In this document: piece after piece, positions 51,826 to 60,622 of the stretch
Position numbering within the stretch: position 1 is the first letter of the stretch
Layout of the letters: every line of letters starts with the position of its first letter
Source of the DNA: JBAZMA01 sp041649995
GTDB taxonomy: Bacteria > Omnitrophota > Gorgyraeia > Velamenicoccales > Velamenicoccaceae
DNA: 64,000 nt
NCBI GenBank assembly: GCA_041649995.1
Contig: JBAZMA010000008.1
Coordinates: forward strand, 34,618-98,617
Direction of reading: 5' to 3'
Translations under genes and position numbers: made by a program
The notes under the pieces: model-generated
What the model was told of the DNA's origin: nothing
Seen by the model: only the letters and a program-made list of their open reading frames with translations
Database searches by the model: none

Positions 51826-52923
51826 ATGGAAAAAGTTGTTTACGAAGAGCGCCGCTTAAGCTTTTTTGAAAAATATCTGACCTTGTGGGTGTTTGTTTGC
51901 ATCGGGCTTGGGATCTCGCTTGGGAAGTTATTTCCCCAGGCGGCCGTGGCCCTGGATCAATTCTCGGTTTACCAGGTGTCGATCCCCATCGCCATCTGCC
52001 TGTTTTTCATGATGTATCCCATCATGGTCAAGATCGATTTCGCCGAGGTCATCAAGGCCGGAAAAACGCCAAAGCCCGTTCTTTTGACCTTGATCGTGAA
52101 TTGGGGCATCAAGCCTTTTACCATGCTGGCCATCGCGACCTTGTTTTTGGGAGTTCTGTTCAAGGGGTGGCTGCCGGGTGTGGAGATCGTCAAGGGAGGC
52201 GCTCAGGTCGAGCTGTTCAGGTCTTACATTGCCGGATGCATTCTTTTAGGCGTGGCGCCCTGCACAGCCATGGTGCTTGTCTGGGGCCACTTGTCCAGGG
52301 GCAATGACGGCCACACGCTTGTGATGGTGGCCATCAATTCACTGACCATGTTATTTCTCTACGCGCCTCTGGGAGGATGGCTTTTGGGCGTCAATCAGAT
52401 GCCGATTCCCTGGCAGACGATCCTTTTGTCGGTCCTCGTCTATGTCGGCCTGCCGCTCTTTCTGGGATACCACACCAGAAAATACATCATCGCCCGAAAA
52501 GGCTTCAGGTGGTTTGAGGAAAAGTTCCTTCGTTATTTAACGCCTGTTTCGATCGGCGCGCTTCTTGTGACGCTCGTTTTGCTGTTCTCCTTCAAGGGCG
52601 AGCTGATGATCAAACAGCCTCAGGTCATTTTCCTGATCGCCATTCCTCTTTTTATCCAGACATGCCTGATCTTTGTCATAACTTATGCCGCGGCCCGGTG
52701 GATGAAGCTGCCTTACCGGGATGCCGCGCCTTCGGCCCTGATCGGGGCGAGCAATCATTTTGAGGTGGCCATCGCCACTTCGACGGTGCTTTTCGGGTTG
52801 TCTTCAGGGGCTTCCCTGGCGACTGTTGTCGGAGTCCTGATCGAAGTGCCGGTCATGCTGATGCTGGTCAGGGTTTGCCTGAGGACAAGGACGTGGTTCA
52901 ACGCGCCCGGAAACAATGGATAA
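51826..52923 (+). CDS. acr3: Arsenite efflux transporter Acr3
   Basis: 365 residues, ten helices. The family signature is visible in GVAPCTAMVLVWGHLSRGN (the cysteine essential for As(III)) and APSALIGASNHFEVAIATST (the conserved Glu). It expels arsenite with the proton gradient. It starts 24 bases after ArsG and overlaps arsC by eight bases. Confidence 0.94.
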   Translation: MEKVVYEERRLSFFEKYLTLWVFVCIGLGISLGKLFPQAAVALDQFSVYQVSIPIAICLFFMMYPIMVKIDFAEVIKAGKTPKPVLLTLIVNWGIKPFTMLAIATLFLGVLFKGWLPGVEIVKGGAQVELFRSYIAGCILLGVAPCTAMVLVWGHLSRGNDGHTLVMVAINSLTMLFLYAPLGGWLLGVNQMPIPWQTILLSVLVYVGLPLFLGYHTRKYIIARKGFRWFEEKFLRYLTPVSIGALLVTLVLLFSFKGELMIKQPQVIFLIAIPLFIQTCLIFVITYAAARWMKLPYRDAAPSALIGASNHFEVAIATSTVLFGLSSGASLATVVGVLIEVPVMLMLVRVCLRTRTWFNAPGNNG

Positions 52924-53362
52924 GGAAAAAGTCCTTTTTGTCTGCGTTCATAATTCCGCCCGATCACAGATGGCCGAGGCGTTTTTGAACAGGCTGGCCG
53001 CAGACAGGTTCGAGGCTGAAAGCGCGGGGCTTGAACCTGGGCGCTTGAATCCGCTTGTTGTTGAAGTCATGAAAGAAGCCGGTATGGATATTTCCGGCAA
53101 TAAGACCAAAAGTGTCCTTGATTTATTCAGCCAGGGCAGGCAATATGATGATGTCATCAGCCTGTGCGATGAGTTTGAAGGCGGGGCCTGTCCGGTTTTT
53201 CCCGGGGTTTTCAACCGCCTGCATTGGAGTTTTGAGGACCCTTCGGGGTTTTCAGGCACGCATGAGGAAAAATTGCAGAAAACAAGAAAACTTCGGGACG
53301 CGATCAAGGCCAAAATCGAACAATGGGTGGACGAAAAGCGTCAGGAAAAGGGGGATCGATGA
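52916..53362 (+). CDS. arsC: Arsenate reductase, thioredoxin-coupled type
   Basis: 148 residues. LFVCVHNSARSQMAEA holds the low-molecular-weight phosphatase loop CX5R with Cys10 and Arg16; the later pair in LCDEFEGGACP corresponds to the Cys82/Cys89 relay of the Staphylococcus enzyme. It reduces As(V) to As(III) for Acr3. It overlaps the following gene. Confidence 0.93.
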   Translation: MDKEKVLFVCVHNSARSQMAEAFLNRLAADRFEAESAGLEPGRLNPLVVEVMKEAGMDISGNKTKSVLDLFSQGRQYDDVISLCDEFEGGACPVFPGVFNRLHWSFEDPSGFSGTHEEKLQKTRKLRDAIKAKIEQWVDEKRQEKGDR

Positions 53363-53793
53363 AGTGTTCAGTCTGGATAGCTGTTTTGGTTCTTTTCCTT
53401 TGTTCCGGCGCGCTCCTGCCGGCTGAGGGAGTTACGGATCATCAGATGGCGGAAATCCTTTTGAAGGAAGTCTGGGACGCCATGCAATCAAAAGACATGG
53501 CCCTGCTTGAGCGAAAGCTCGCGCAAGGGTTCCAGTCCGCGCATCAGGATGGAGCCAGGGGCCGGGCCGAAGAACTGGAACTTCTGCGAGATCTTGACAT
53601 CAGCGATTATGCGTTAAGCGATATCAGTGCTACCCGTGAGGGATCCCTGCTCATTGTGACCTATTTTGTTTCCGTGGAGGAGACGATTGACGGGAAGCGG
53701 ACCACGCTTCAGAAGGCGCCGCGCCTGAGTGTGTTTAGGGAGCAAAACGGGGCCTGGCAATGGGTCGCGCATGCCAACCTCAAGGAGATGTAA
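53359..53793 (+). CDS. Exported SnoaL/NTF2-like protein
   Basis: 144 residues from the ATG at 53359, overlapping the arsC stop as ATGA. Signal peptide CSVWIAVLVLFLCSGALLPA, then a cone-shaped NTF2-like domain with VWDAMQSKDMALLERKLAQG and a final WQWVAHANLKEM, as in DUF4440 proteins. Ligand unknown. Place at the end of the operon suggests cotranscription with arsenic genes. Confidence 0.7.
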   Translation: MKCSVWIAVLVLFLCSGALLPAEGVTDHQMAEILLKEVWDAMQSKDMALLERKLAQGFQSAHQDGARGRAEELELLRDLDISDYALSDISATREGSLLIVTYFVSVEETIDGKRTTLQKAPRLSVFREQNGAWQWVAHANLKEM

Positions 53794-53799
53794 GGGCCT

Positions 53800-54855
53800 G
53801 TGGCTAAAAAATATTTTAATATCCTGGCGCCTTTTGCCTCGGTCGGCGATGTGGAGGCCTTGAAGCAGGCGGGCGCCGATGAATTGTATTGCGGTTATGT
53901 GACCCCTGAACTCGCCAGGCGATGGCCCCTGGCGTTTCTTATTTTAAACCGCAGGGGGGAAGGGGCGAGTTTTGAAGAATACGGCCTTTTTAAAAAGGCC
54001 GTGGCCAAAGCCGAAAAGCTAAAGCTTCCCGTTGATGTGACGATGAACGGGTTTTATACCCCTGAACAATACCCTTTGCTGGCGGAACTGGCCGGACAGA
54101 TCCAAAGGGTTCCCGGCGTGCGGGGCCTGATCGTGTCCGACCCGGGCTTTCTGCTTTTTCTAAAACACAGGGGTTTTAAAAAAGAGATCCATATCAGCAC
54201 ATTGGCGTCCTTGTTTAATTCCAGGACGCTTTCTTTTTACAAGGGGCTCGGCGCTCAAAGGGCCGTGCTTGACCGTCAATTGTCAGCCGGGGAAACAAAA
54301 GAGCTCATCCGGCGCGCGGGGAAAACGCTTGGCCTTGAACTTTTTATCGTCTCAGGCCCCTGCGGGGTTTTCTCAGACGGCCTCTGCGCCTTGACCCATT
54401 GTATTGAAAAGCGTGAAGGCCACGAAGCGGACGGAGTTTCCCTGGTTTCCACATACGGCACGGAACTGGATGAACGCGGCTGTATGCTCTGCGGCAGGCT
54501 TTTGACGGAAAACAGCTTTGACGTCCTTGACCCTGTGACCTTAAAAAAACGCGTTTCGCGTTTGAGAATGGATGCGAAAAAATACTGGAATTTCGGCTGC
54601 AGGTTGTGTGAGCTCTACGGCCTGAAAGGCCTGCCCGTCAAAAGCCTGAAAATCGTGGGCAGAGGCGTGGGCGCGGCCTATACAGCCAGGCTTGTGACGC
54701 TCGTGGCGCGTTGCCTGGGTTATCTTTCCAGCGGGAAAGCGACAAGGCGGGGTTATGAAGCCTTTTGCCGGGCGCTTTTTTCAGAACTCGCGCTCGATGG
54801 GAAACGCGCCTGCACAAAATTCGACTGCTACTATCCGTCTTTTGACAAAGGATGA
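53800..54855 (+). CDS. U32 peptidase-family protein
   Basis: 351 residues from a GTG. LAPFASVGDVEALKQAGADELYCGY is the first beta-alpha unit of the U32 TIM-barrel; VDVTMNGFYTPEQYP and DPGFLLFLKHRGFKKEIHISTLASLFNS follow. Cysteines in VSGPCGVFSDGLCALTHC, ERGCMLCG and FGCRLC could bind an Fe-S cluster as in UbiU/UbiV and other U32 oxidoreductases. Proteolysis is therefore doubtful. It precedes a second cysteine-rich gene. Confidence 0.8.
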   Translation: MAKKYFNILAPFASVGDVEALKQAGADELYCGYVTPELARRWPLAFLILNRRGEGASFEEYGLFKKAVAKAEKLKLPVDVTMNGFYTPEQYPLLAELAGQIQRVPGVRGLIVSDPGFLLFLKHRGFKKEIHISTLASLFNSRTLSFYKGLGAQRAVLDRQLSAGETKELIRRAGKTLGLELFIVSGPCGVFSDGLCALTHCIEKREGHEADGVSLVSTYGTELDERGCMLCGRLLTENSFDVLDPVTLKKRVSRLRMDAKKYWNFGCRLCELYGLKGLPVKSLKIVGRGVGAAYTARLVTLVARCLGYLSSGKATRRGYEAFCRALFSELALDGKRACTKFDCYYPSFDKG

Positions 54856-54898
54856 ATAATCATCTCGCGTTAACTTTTTAAAAGCGCGCAGGCCATTT

Positions 54899-55726
54899 AT
54901 GGTTGAAAAAGCCCTATTTGAAAATACCCCGAAGCCTCCTGTTAAGGATATTGACCGCCTGTATTTCGGCAATGAATTCTGCGAAGGCCTGATCCCGGGA
55001 TTGTCTGTTGTTAAGGCAAGGCAGGCTTTTGCCCAACGTTCCGGCAAGCCATTGACATTCGTGACGCCCTATGTTACGGACAAGGGTTTAACAAGGCTTT
55101 ACGGGATTTTTAAGTATCTGAATAAATTGGATAAAGTGGAGGTTGTTTTCAATGATTGGGGCGTATTTTCCATGCTAAGGGAGGAGTTTTCAAATCTGGT
55201 CCCTGTTATGGGGAGGCTTCTTACCCGTCAACGCCGAGACCCAAGGATATTAAGGATCCTCGCAGGAAAGCAAAAAAGGATCCTGGTTGAAGACAAGGGC
55301 AAGAGGGTGCTTCTGGCCCCAAAGCCGGCGCCTGAGACGCTTTTGTCTTATCATCGCTCCTGCGGTATCAATGCACCCTGGTTCCAGGATTTTTTATTGT
55401 CCCGGGGCATTCGAAGGGTGGAGGTGGATAATCTTTTGTGGGGCATGGACCTGAAACTCAAACCCGGGATGTCCCTTTCCGTTTATTATCCTTTTGGTTA
55501 TATTTCCACGGGCCGGCAGTGCCCGAAGTTTTCCCTGCGGTTCGGCCCCTGCGCCAGGCAATGCCAAAGATATTGTTTCAGATTCAGGGATGCTTCGCTT
55601 CCTGTCCCTTTTTACGGCATCGGAGGCACGCTTTTTTATCAGTATGATCAACTGCCCTTAGACAGGCTCAAGGCCCTGAACAATCCGGGCTTAAGGCTGG
55701 TGCGTCAGTCAAGGCTGCCGTTTTAA
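54899..55726 (+). CDS. Cysteine-rich partner of the U32 protein, unknown family
   Basis: 275 residues, 43 bases after the U32 gene. No known family was recognised. FGNEFCEGLIPGL near the start and RQCPKFSLRFGPCARQCQRYC near residue 222 give five cysteines, with the last four spaced as a possible Fe-S site. The N-terminal half (PLTFVTPYVTDKGLTRLYG then VVFNDWGVFSMLRE) looks like a divergent U32-type barrel. The two proteins may form a heterodimer like UbiU-UbiV. Confidence 0.6.
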   Translation: MVEKALFENTPKPPVKDIDRLYFGNEFCEGLIPGLSVVKARQAFAQRSGKPLTFVTPYVTDKGLTRLYGIFKYLNKLDKVEVVFNDWGVFSMLREEFSNLVPVMGRLLTRQRRDPRILRILAGKQKRILVEDKGKRVLLAPKPAPETLLSYHRSCGINAPWFQDFLLSRGIRRVEVDNLLWGMDLKLKPGMSLSVYYPFGYISTGRQCPKFSLRFGPCARQCQRYCFRFRDASLPVPFYGIGGTLFYQYDQLPLDRLKALNNPGLRLVRQSRLPF

Positions 55727-55740
55727 ACAGGAAAGGCTTA

Positions 55741-57339
55741 ATGAATCGGGTGATTGCCTCTGTTCATAAAAAACCGGACAGCTGGATTCTTTGTTCGTTG
55801 CTGTTTGTTCTTCTTCTGATCTACGGGCGTTCCCTGGCCGGCCCTTTTATCTGGGACGATTATTCCCTGATCGTCAATAATCCCGATATCGGCAATCCCT
55901 GGTTCTTTTTTTCCCATTCGCTTTATCCTTCTTCCCCGGATTCGGCCCTCTCGTATTACCGGCCCCTGCAGGCCTTGTCCTACTTTCTGGATTTTCGGAT
56001 ATGGCGTTTTCATGCCGCCGGTTATCACCTTTCCAATATCCTGCTTCATTGGCTCAACGCTTTTCTGATTTTTCGCTTTGTCAAAAGTGTGTCTGAAAGC
56101 CGTTGGGCGGGTTTCCTGGCGTCTTTGCTGTTCGCCCTTAACCCTGTTTTTACGACCAGCGTTACCTATATTTCCGGGAGGGCGGACCTGCTTTTGTTGT
56201 TTTTCGTCCTGCTGTCCTTGGCCTCCTTAAAAAAATTCCTTCAAACCCGTTCCCTGGGATTTTATGCCTGTTCCATGGCCTTTTTCATCTGCGCCCTGTT
56301 GTCCAAGGAGTCGGCGCTGTTGTTCCCTTTGCTGGTTTTCGCTTATCTGGCTGTTTTCAGGAACAGGAAGGCAGGCTTTGAAGGATTTGTTCCTTTGGCC
56401 GGATATCTGGGCGTGGCGATCCTCTTCTTTCTTTTCCGCATCCAGATTTTTGCGGGCCCCGGCGCGCTTCTTCGTTTTTCACCGGCCTCCCTGTGGACAG
56501 CCGTGCAGATGCCCTTGCGCTATCTGCTTCTTTTCTTTTTCCCCCTGGACGCTTACATGGGCCGCTCGATCCCCCTGGCCCGGTCATTCTTTGAGCCTTT
56601 TACGCTCGCCTCCGTCGTATTTTACGGCCTTGTCATCTACGCCTCTCTCAGGCGCTTGGGCAAAAACCCCGTTGTTTACTTCTGCGGCCTTTGGTTCTTT
56701 TTATCCATCGTCCCCCTATCGTTATACGACATCTTGTTTGGCGGCACAGGCAGTGATATCATTATGCCGGACAATAACCTGTATCTGGCGTCTTTGGGCC
56801 TCGTGTTTCTTGCGGGTTATGGCCTTGCGCCTGTTGTCCGGGGCCCTAAAAAGGCCGCAAGGTTCGCGCTCGTCTTTGTGTATTGCGCCTTCCTGGCCCA
56901 GGGGACTGTCCGGGCCAATGAAATATGGCGCGACGAAATCCTGTTCTATGAGCGTCTTCTTGAGCGCAACAGCTCATCTCGCTCAGCTTACCTTATTCAT
57001 GGCAATCTGGGGCTGGCGTACAAAAGAAGGGGTGAGCTCAAAAAAGCGGCAAAGGCCTATGAAAAGGCGCTGGCCATAAAAGACGATGCCGATATCCATC
57101 ACAATCTCGGCAATGTGTTTTTAGAGGCAGGCCGGGCCCGGGACGCGCGGCAGGAATATCTGGAGGCATTGCGCCTGAGGCCGGATTTCGCGCTGTCTTA
57201 TATCGGCCTGGGCCTGGTTTATTCGCAGGAGGGCAGGCCCGAACTCGCGCGGGAGATGTTCGATAAGGCCATGGACTTGGACCCGTCGGACTTCCAGGTC
57301 AGGGAATTGGTGAGGGATTTGATTGCCGCACGGGATTAA
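55741..57339 (+). CDS. Multi-pass membrane protein with TPR repeats
   Basis: 532 residues. About ten membrane helices (residues 15-400), with FIWDDYSLIVNNPD in the first loop and ALNPVFTTSVTYISGRADLL after it, as in the TMTC/DUF1736-like membrane proteins; then three TPR units (about residues 415-525, e.g. HGNLGLAYKRRGELKKAAKA). Members resemble GT-C mannosyltransferases, with the Asp pair in the first loop. A glycosyltransferase role is possible but not shown. Confidence 0.75.
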   Translation: MNRVIASVHKKPDSWILCSLLFVLLLIYGRSLAGPFIWDDYSLIVNNPDIGNPWFFFSHSLYPSSPDSALSYYRPLQALSYFLDFRIWRFHAAGYHLSNILLHWLNAFLIFRFVKSVSESRWAGFLASLLFALNPVFTTSVTYISGRADLLLLFFVLLSLASLKKFLQTRSLGFYACSMAFFICALLSKESALLFPLLVFAYLAVFRNRKAGFEGFVPLAGYLGVAILFFLFRIQIFAGPGALLRFSPASLWTAVQMPLRYLLLFFFPLDAYMGRSIPLARSFFEPFTLASVVFYGLVIYASLRRLGKNPVVYFCGLWFFLSIVPLSLYDILFGGTGSDIIMPDNNLYLASLGLVFLAGYGLAPVVRGPKKAARFALVFVYCAFLAQGTVRANEIWRDEILFYERLLERNSSSRSAYLIHGNLGLAYKRRGELKKAAKAYEKALAIKDDADIHHNLGNVFLEAGRARDARQEYLEALRLRPDFALSYIGLGLVYSQEGRPELAREMFDKAMDLDPSDFQVRELVRDLIAARD

Positions 57340-57361
57340 GGGGCAGCGAAAGGGTTATCGT

Positions 57362-59941
57362 ATGGTGTCAACCGGAGACAGGGGATTAGATAAGGTCATC
57401 TCAGGGCTGCAGCTGGGCGACAATGTCGTTTGGCAGATAGGTTCTGTTAATGATTACCGCGAGGTTGTGGGCCCTTTTGTCAGAAAGGCCCTTGAGGAAA
57501 AAAAAAGGATAGTTTATATCCGTTTCGCGGGCCATAAGCCGCTGCTGGAAAATTCGAAAGCCGTGATGGTCTATCAGCTGGACGCCTCCCTGGGTTTTGA
57601 ATCTTTTTCAGCCGAGGTCAACGCGATCATCCGCAAAGAGGGGCAGGGCGTTTTTTACGTGTTTGACTGCCTTTCGGACCTGCTGTTCGCCTGGTCCAAT
57701 GACCTGATGATCGGGAATTTCTTCAAGATCACCTGTCCCTACCTTTTTGAACTCAATACCATCGCCTATTTTTCGATCCTGCGCAACAGGCATTCCTTTA
57801 AGACCATCGCGCGTATCCGTGACACCACCCAGATCCTCGTGGACGTCTATCAACACAAAAATCACCGCTACTTCCATCCTTTGAAGGTCTGGAACCGGTA
57901 TTCTCCGACGATGTTCCTTCCTCACATAAAGAAGGGCGGCCGTTACATCCCCATCGCCAGCAGTGTGGATACGGCCCGTCTGTTCTCCGGCGTTTTTATG
58001 AAAGGTTCCAGAAGCACCCGGCAGAACCTGGATTACTGGGACAGGCTTTTTCTGCGCGCCGAAGAACTCGGCCGGAAAGGGGTGTCGGCGACTGTCATGG
58101 CGCACCTTGTGGACCAGATCGCCCGGCTCATCATTTCGCGGGATGAGAAAATCCTGCAGCTGGCGAAAAACAACCTGACGCTTGAGGATTTTCTGGCCAT
58201 CAAATCGCGGATGATCGGCACCGGATTTATAGGCGGCAAATCCGTGGGCATGCTGATCGCCCGCGCCATCCTCAACAGGGAAAAATCCCTGCAGACCGAT
58301 AAGTTCTTTGAGCCGCACGATTCCTTTTATATCGGCTCGGATGTTTTCTATACCTATATTGTCGAGAACGGCTGGTGGAAGGAGCTCATGGGCCAGCGGA
58401 CAACAAACGGCTATTTCAAGCTCGCGCGCGAGCTGAGGGAAAAATTGTTGAACGGTATTTTCCCCGAGGAGATCAAAGAGCAGTTCCAGAGGATCATAGA
58501 TTATTTCGGCCAGTCGCCCATCATTGTGCGCTCAAGCAGCCTGCTGGAAGACAGCTACGGCAACTCGTTTGCCGGAAAATACGAAAGCGTTTTTCTGGTC
58601 AATCAGGGGACGCCCGAGGAGCGCTATGCCCGGTTTGTGGAGGCTGTTCACAGGGTTTACGCCTCGACCATGAGCGAAGACGCTTTGGCCTACCGCCTGA
58701 AACGGGGGCTCGACAAGAACGACGAGCAGATGGCATTGCTGGTCCAGAGGGTTTCCGGCGCCTTTCATAAGGAATATTTCTTCCCCGATCTGGCGGGTGT
58801 GGGAATTTCCTTTAACACCTTTGTCTGGAAAAAGACCCTGGACCCTGAGGCCGGGATGCTGCGCCTGGTCCTGGGACTCGGAACAAGGGCTGTTAACCGC
58901 GTCGAAGGCGATTATCCCCGCATCGCGGCGCTGGATGAGCCGTTGCTCAAGGCCCACGCTGGCTCAAAAGACGCGCAAAGATTTTCTCAGCATGATGTGG
59001 ACGTGCTCAATGTCAAGGACAACGCCCTTGAGACCGTTTCTCTGAATCAACTGCTTGAGAAAAAGATCGAGCTGAACCTGGATTTGATCGCGACCAGGGA
59101 TGAGGAGGCTACTGAGGCCCTGCGCGCTATGGGCAGGGAGCGGGAGGCGTGGATTATTACTTTTGATCATCTCCTTTCCCGCAAGGGGTTCTGCCGGACC
59201 ATGCGGAAGCTTTTGCAAACCCTGCAAAAGGCCTACGGATACCCGGTTGATATCGAATTTACGGTTAATTTCAAAAAGAGGGGCGGCTTCCAGCTGAATC
59301 TGCTCCAATGCAGGCCCATGCTGACCAAGGGGCTGGGCAGCCGCGTTTCTGTGCCTCAGGGGGTCTCAAAGAACCGGATTGTTTTCCAATCCAGCGGCAA
59401 TTTTATGGGCGGAAATATTTCCATGGGAATCGACAGGATCATCTACGTTGACCCTAAGGCCTATTGCGCCATTGAATCCCAGTCCGGCAGATACGACATC
59501 GCGCGCTCCATCGGCGCCATCAACCGGCAGATCACCGGCAGAGAGAAACTGACAACCATGCTTCTGGGCCCGGGCCGCTGGGGGACAAGCACCCCTTCGC
59601 TGGGGGTCCCTGTTTCTTTTTCAGAGATCAGCAATATCGCCGTCCTGGGAGAGCTGGCTTTTTCCGGAAACAATGTCATGCCGGAACTTTCTTACGGGAC
59701 CCATTTCTTCCAGGACCTGGTTGAGACAGGGATTTTTTATCTGGCGCTGTTCCCGGATTCACCCGGCGTCTTTATCAACCGCGAAATTCTCGGCGCTGGA
59801 TCAAAGATCTTTTCAAAGGATTTCCCGCAATACAGGAAATACGAGCATGTCCTCAAGATCCTTGATTTCCGGGGCCAAGGTTTGAAGATCGTCGCCGACA
59901 TCATGACGCAAAAACTCATGTGCTATCTGTGCCGGTTATGA
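57362..59941 (+). CDS. PEP-synthase-like (PPDK_N) protein with KaiC-like N-terminal domain
   Basis: 859 residues from the ATG at 57362. Residues about 1-175 resemble a RecA/KaiC domain (GLDKVISGLQLGDNVVWQIG) but the Walker A lysine loop is not intact. Residues about 290-660 form a pyruvate-phosphate-dikinase N-terminal ATP-grasp with FIGGKSVGMLIAR and PIIVRSSSLLEDSYGNSFAGKYESVF. The phospho-His and PEP-binding domains are missing. Possibly a regulatory or glucan-phosphorylating type enzyme; partner unknown. Confidence 0.8.
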   Translation: MVSTGDRGLDKVISGLQLGDNVVWQIGSVNDYREVVGPFVRKALEEKKRIVYIRFAGHKPLLENSKAVMVYQLDASLGFESFSAEVNAIIRKEGQGVFYVFDCLSDLLFAWSNDLMIGNFFKITCPYLFELNTIAYFSILRNRHSFKTIARIRDTTQILVDVYQHKNHRYFHPLKVWNRYSPTMFLPHIKKGGRYIPIASSVDTARLFSGVFMKGSRSTRQNLDYWDRLFLRAEELGRKGVSATVMAHLVDQIARLIISRDEKILQLAKNNLTLEDFLAIKSRMIGTGFIGGKSVGMLIARAILNREKSLQTDKFFEPHDSFYIGSDVFYTYIVENGWWKELMGQRTTNGYFKLARELREKLLNGIFPEEIKEQFQRIIDYFGQSPIIVRSSSLLEDSYGNSFAGKYESVFLVNQGTPEERYARFVEAVHRVYASTMSEDALAYRLKRGLDKNDEQMALLVQRVSGAFHKEYFFPDLAGVGISFNTFVWKKTLDPEAGMLRLVLGLGTRAVNRVEGDYPRIAALDEPLLKAHAGSKDAQRFSQHDVDVLNVKDNALETVSLNQLLEKKIELNLDLIATRDEEATEALRAMGREREAWIITFDHLLSRKGFCRTMRKLLQTLQKAYGYPVDIEFTVNFKKRGGFQLNLLQCRPMLTKGLGSRVSVPQGVSKNRIVFQSSGNFMGGNISMGIDRIIYVDPKAYCAIESQSGRYDIARSIGAINRQITGREKLTTMLLGPGRWGTSTPSLGVPVSFSEISNIAVLGELAFSGNNVMPELSYGTHFFQDLVETGIFYLALFPDSPGVFINREILGAGSKIFSKDFPQYRKYEHVLKILDFRGQGLKIVADIMTQKLMCYLCRL

Positions 59942-59959
59942 GAAGGAAGGGGCTTTGAT

Positions 59960-60520
59960 ATGATCGCAAAATTATTTGAGGTCAAAGAAACGGCAAACAA
60001 AGGAAAAGGGCTTTTCGCGAAAGAGTTCATTCCGAAGGGCACGATCCCGTGCTTTGAATGCGATAAATGCAAAGTCGTTTCCGCCTCGGAAATTGGATAC
60101 GGCAAGATGTCGGAAAAAGAGAAGATGGCGCTTTTGGATTACGCCTACCGGAAAGAAGACGGAACATTTGTATTGCCGTGCGATGAAACCCGGTATCTGA
60201 ACCATTCCTGCAATGCCAATATTCTCGGCACGGAGTTCGGGTTTGACATTGTGGTCCGGGATATCGAAAAAGGAGAAGAGGCAACGTATGATTACAGGGA
60301 TTTTTATGAGGATGTAAGGCTGTCATGCGGGTGCGGAGAACCGAACTGCTGTAAGGTGCTGACGTTCGAGCATCCTTTGTCTGAAGAACTTAAACAATCC
60401 TGGGCGAAAAAAATTAAAGCGGCATTGAGGTTGGTCAATAAAGTCAAACAGCCGCTGAAAGACGAGCTCAAGCAGAAATCCATCTTTTTACCGCTGGATG
60501 ATAAATGGATAAGCGGTTAG
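59960..60520 (+). CDS. SET-domain protein (lysine methyltransferase-like)
   Basis: 186 residues. NKGKGLFAKEFIPKGT opens the SET fold; RYLNHSCNANI is the NHS motif for SAM binding; GEEATYDYRDF supplies the catalytic Tyr; CGCGEPNCC is a post-SET cysteine cluster. Bacterial SET proteins may act on ribosomal or chromatin-like proteins. It is 19 bases after the preceding gene. Confidence 0.87.
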   Translation: MIAKLFEVKETANKGKGLFAKEFIPKGTIPCFECDKCKVVSASEIGYGKMSEKEKMALLDYAYRKEDGTFVLPCDETRYLNHSCNANILGTEFGFDIVVRDIEKGEEATYDYRDFYEDVRLSCGCGEPNCCKVLTFEHPLSEELKQSWAKKIKAALRLVNKVKQPLKDELKQKSIFLPLDDKWISG

Positions 60521-60576
60521 TCGGGGAGAAAATACAAAAAGGTCTATCTCGATATATTTGACTGCTCCACGGCTGC

Positions 60577-60616
60577 TTTGGGACATGTTAAGGGATTCGA
60601 AAGCTGAGAATAAAGG
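60577..60616 (+). repeat. Dispersed element: gctttgggaca...gattcgaa...gaataaa
   Basis: GCTTTGGGACATG followed by GATTCGAAAGC and GAATAAAGG. A near copy lies at 63797-63837. It fills the 100-base gap before the CorC gene. Degree of match is by eye, about three bases in four. Confidence 0.5.
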
Positions 60617-60622
60617 AACGCG

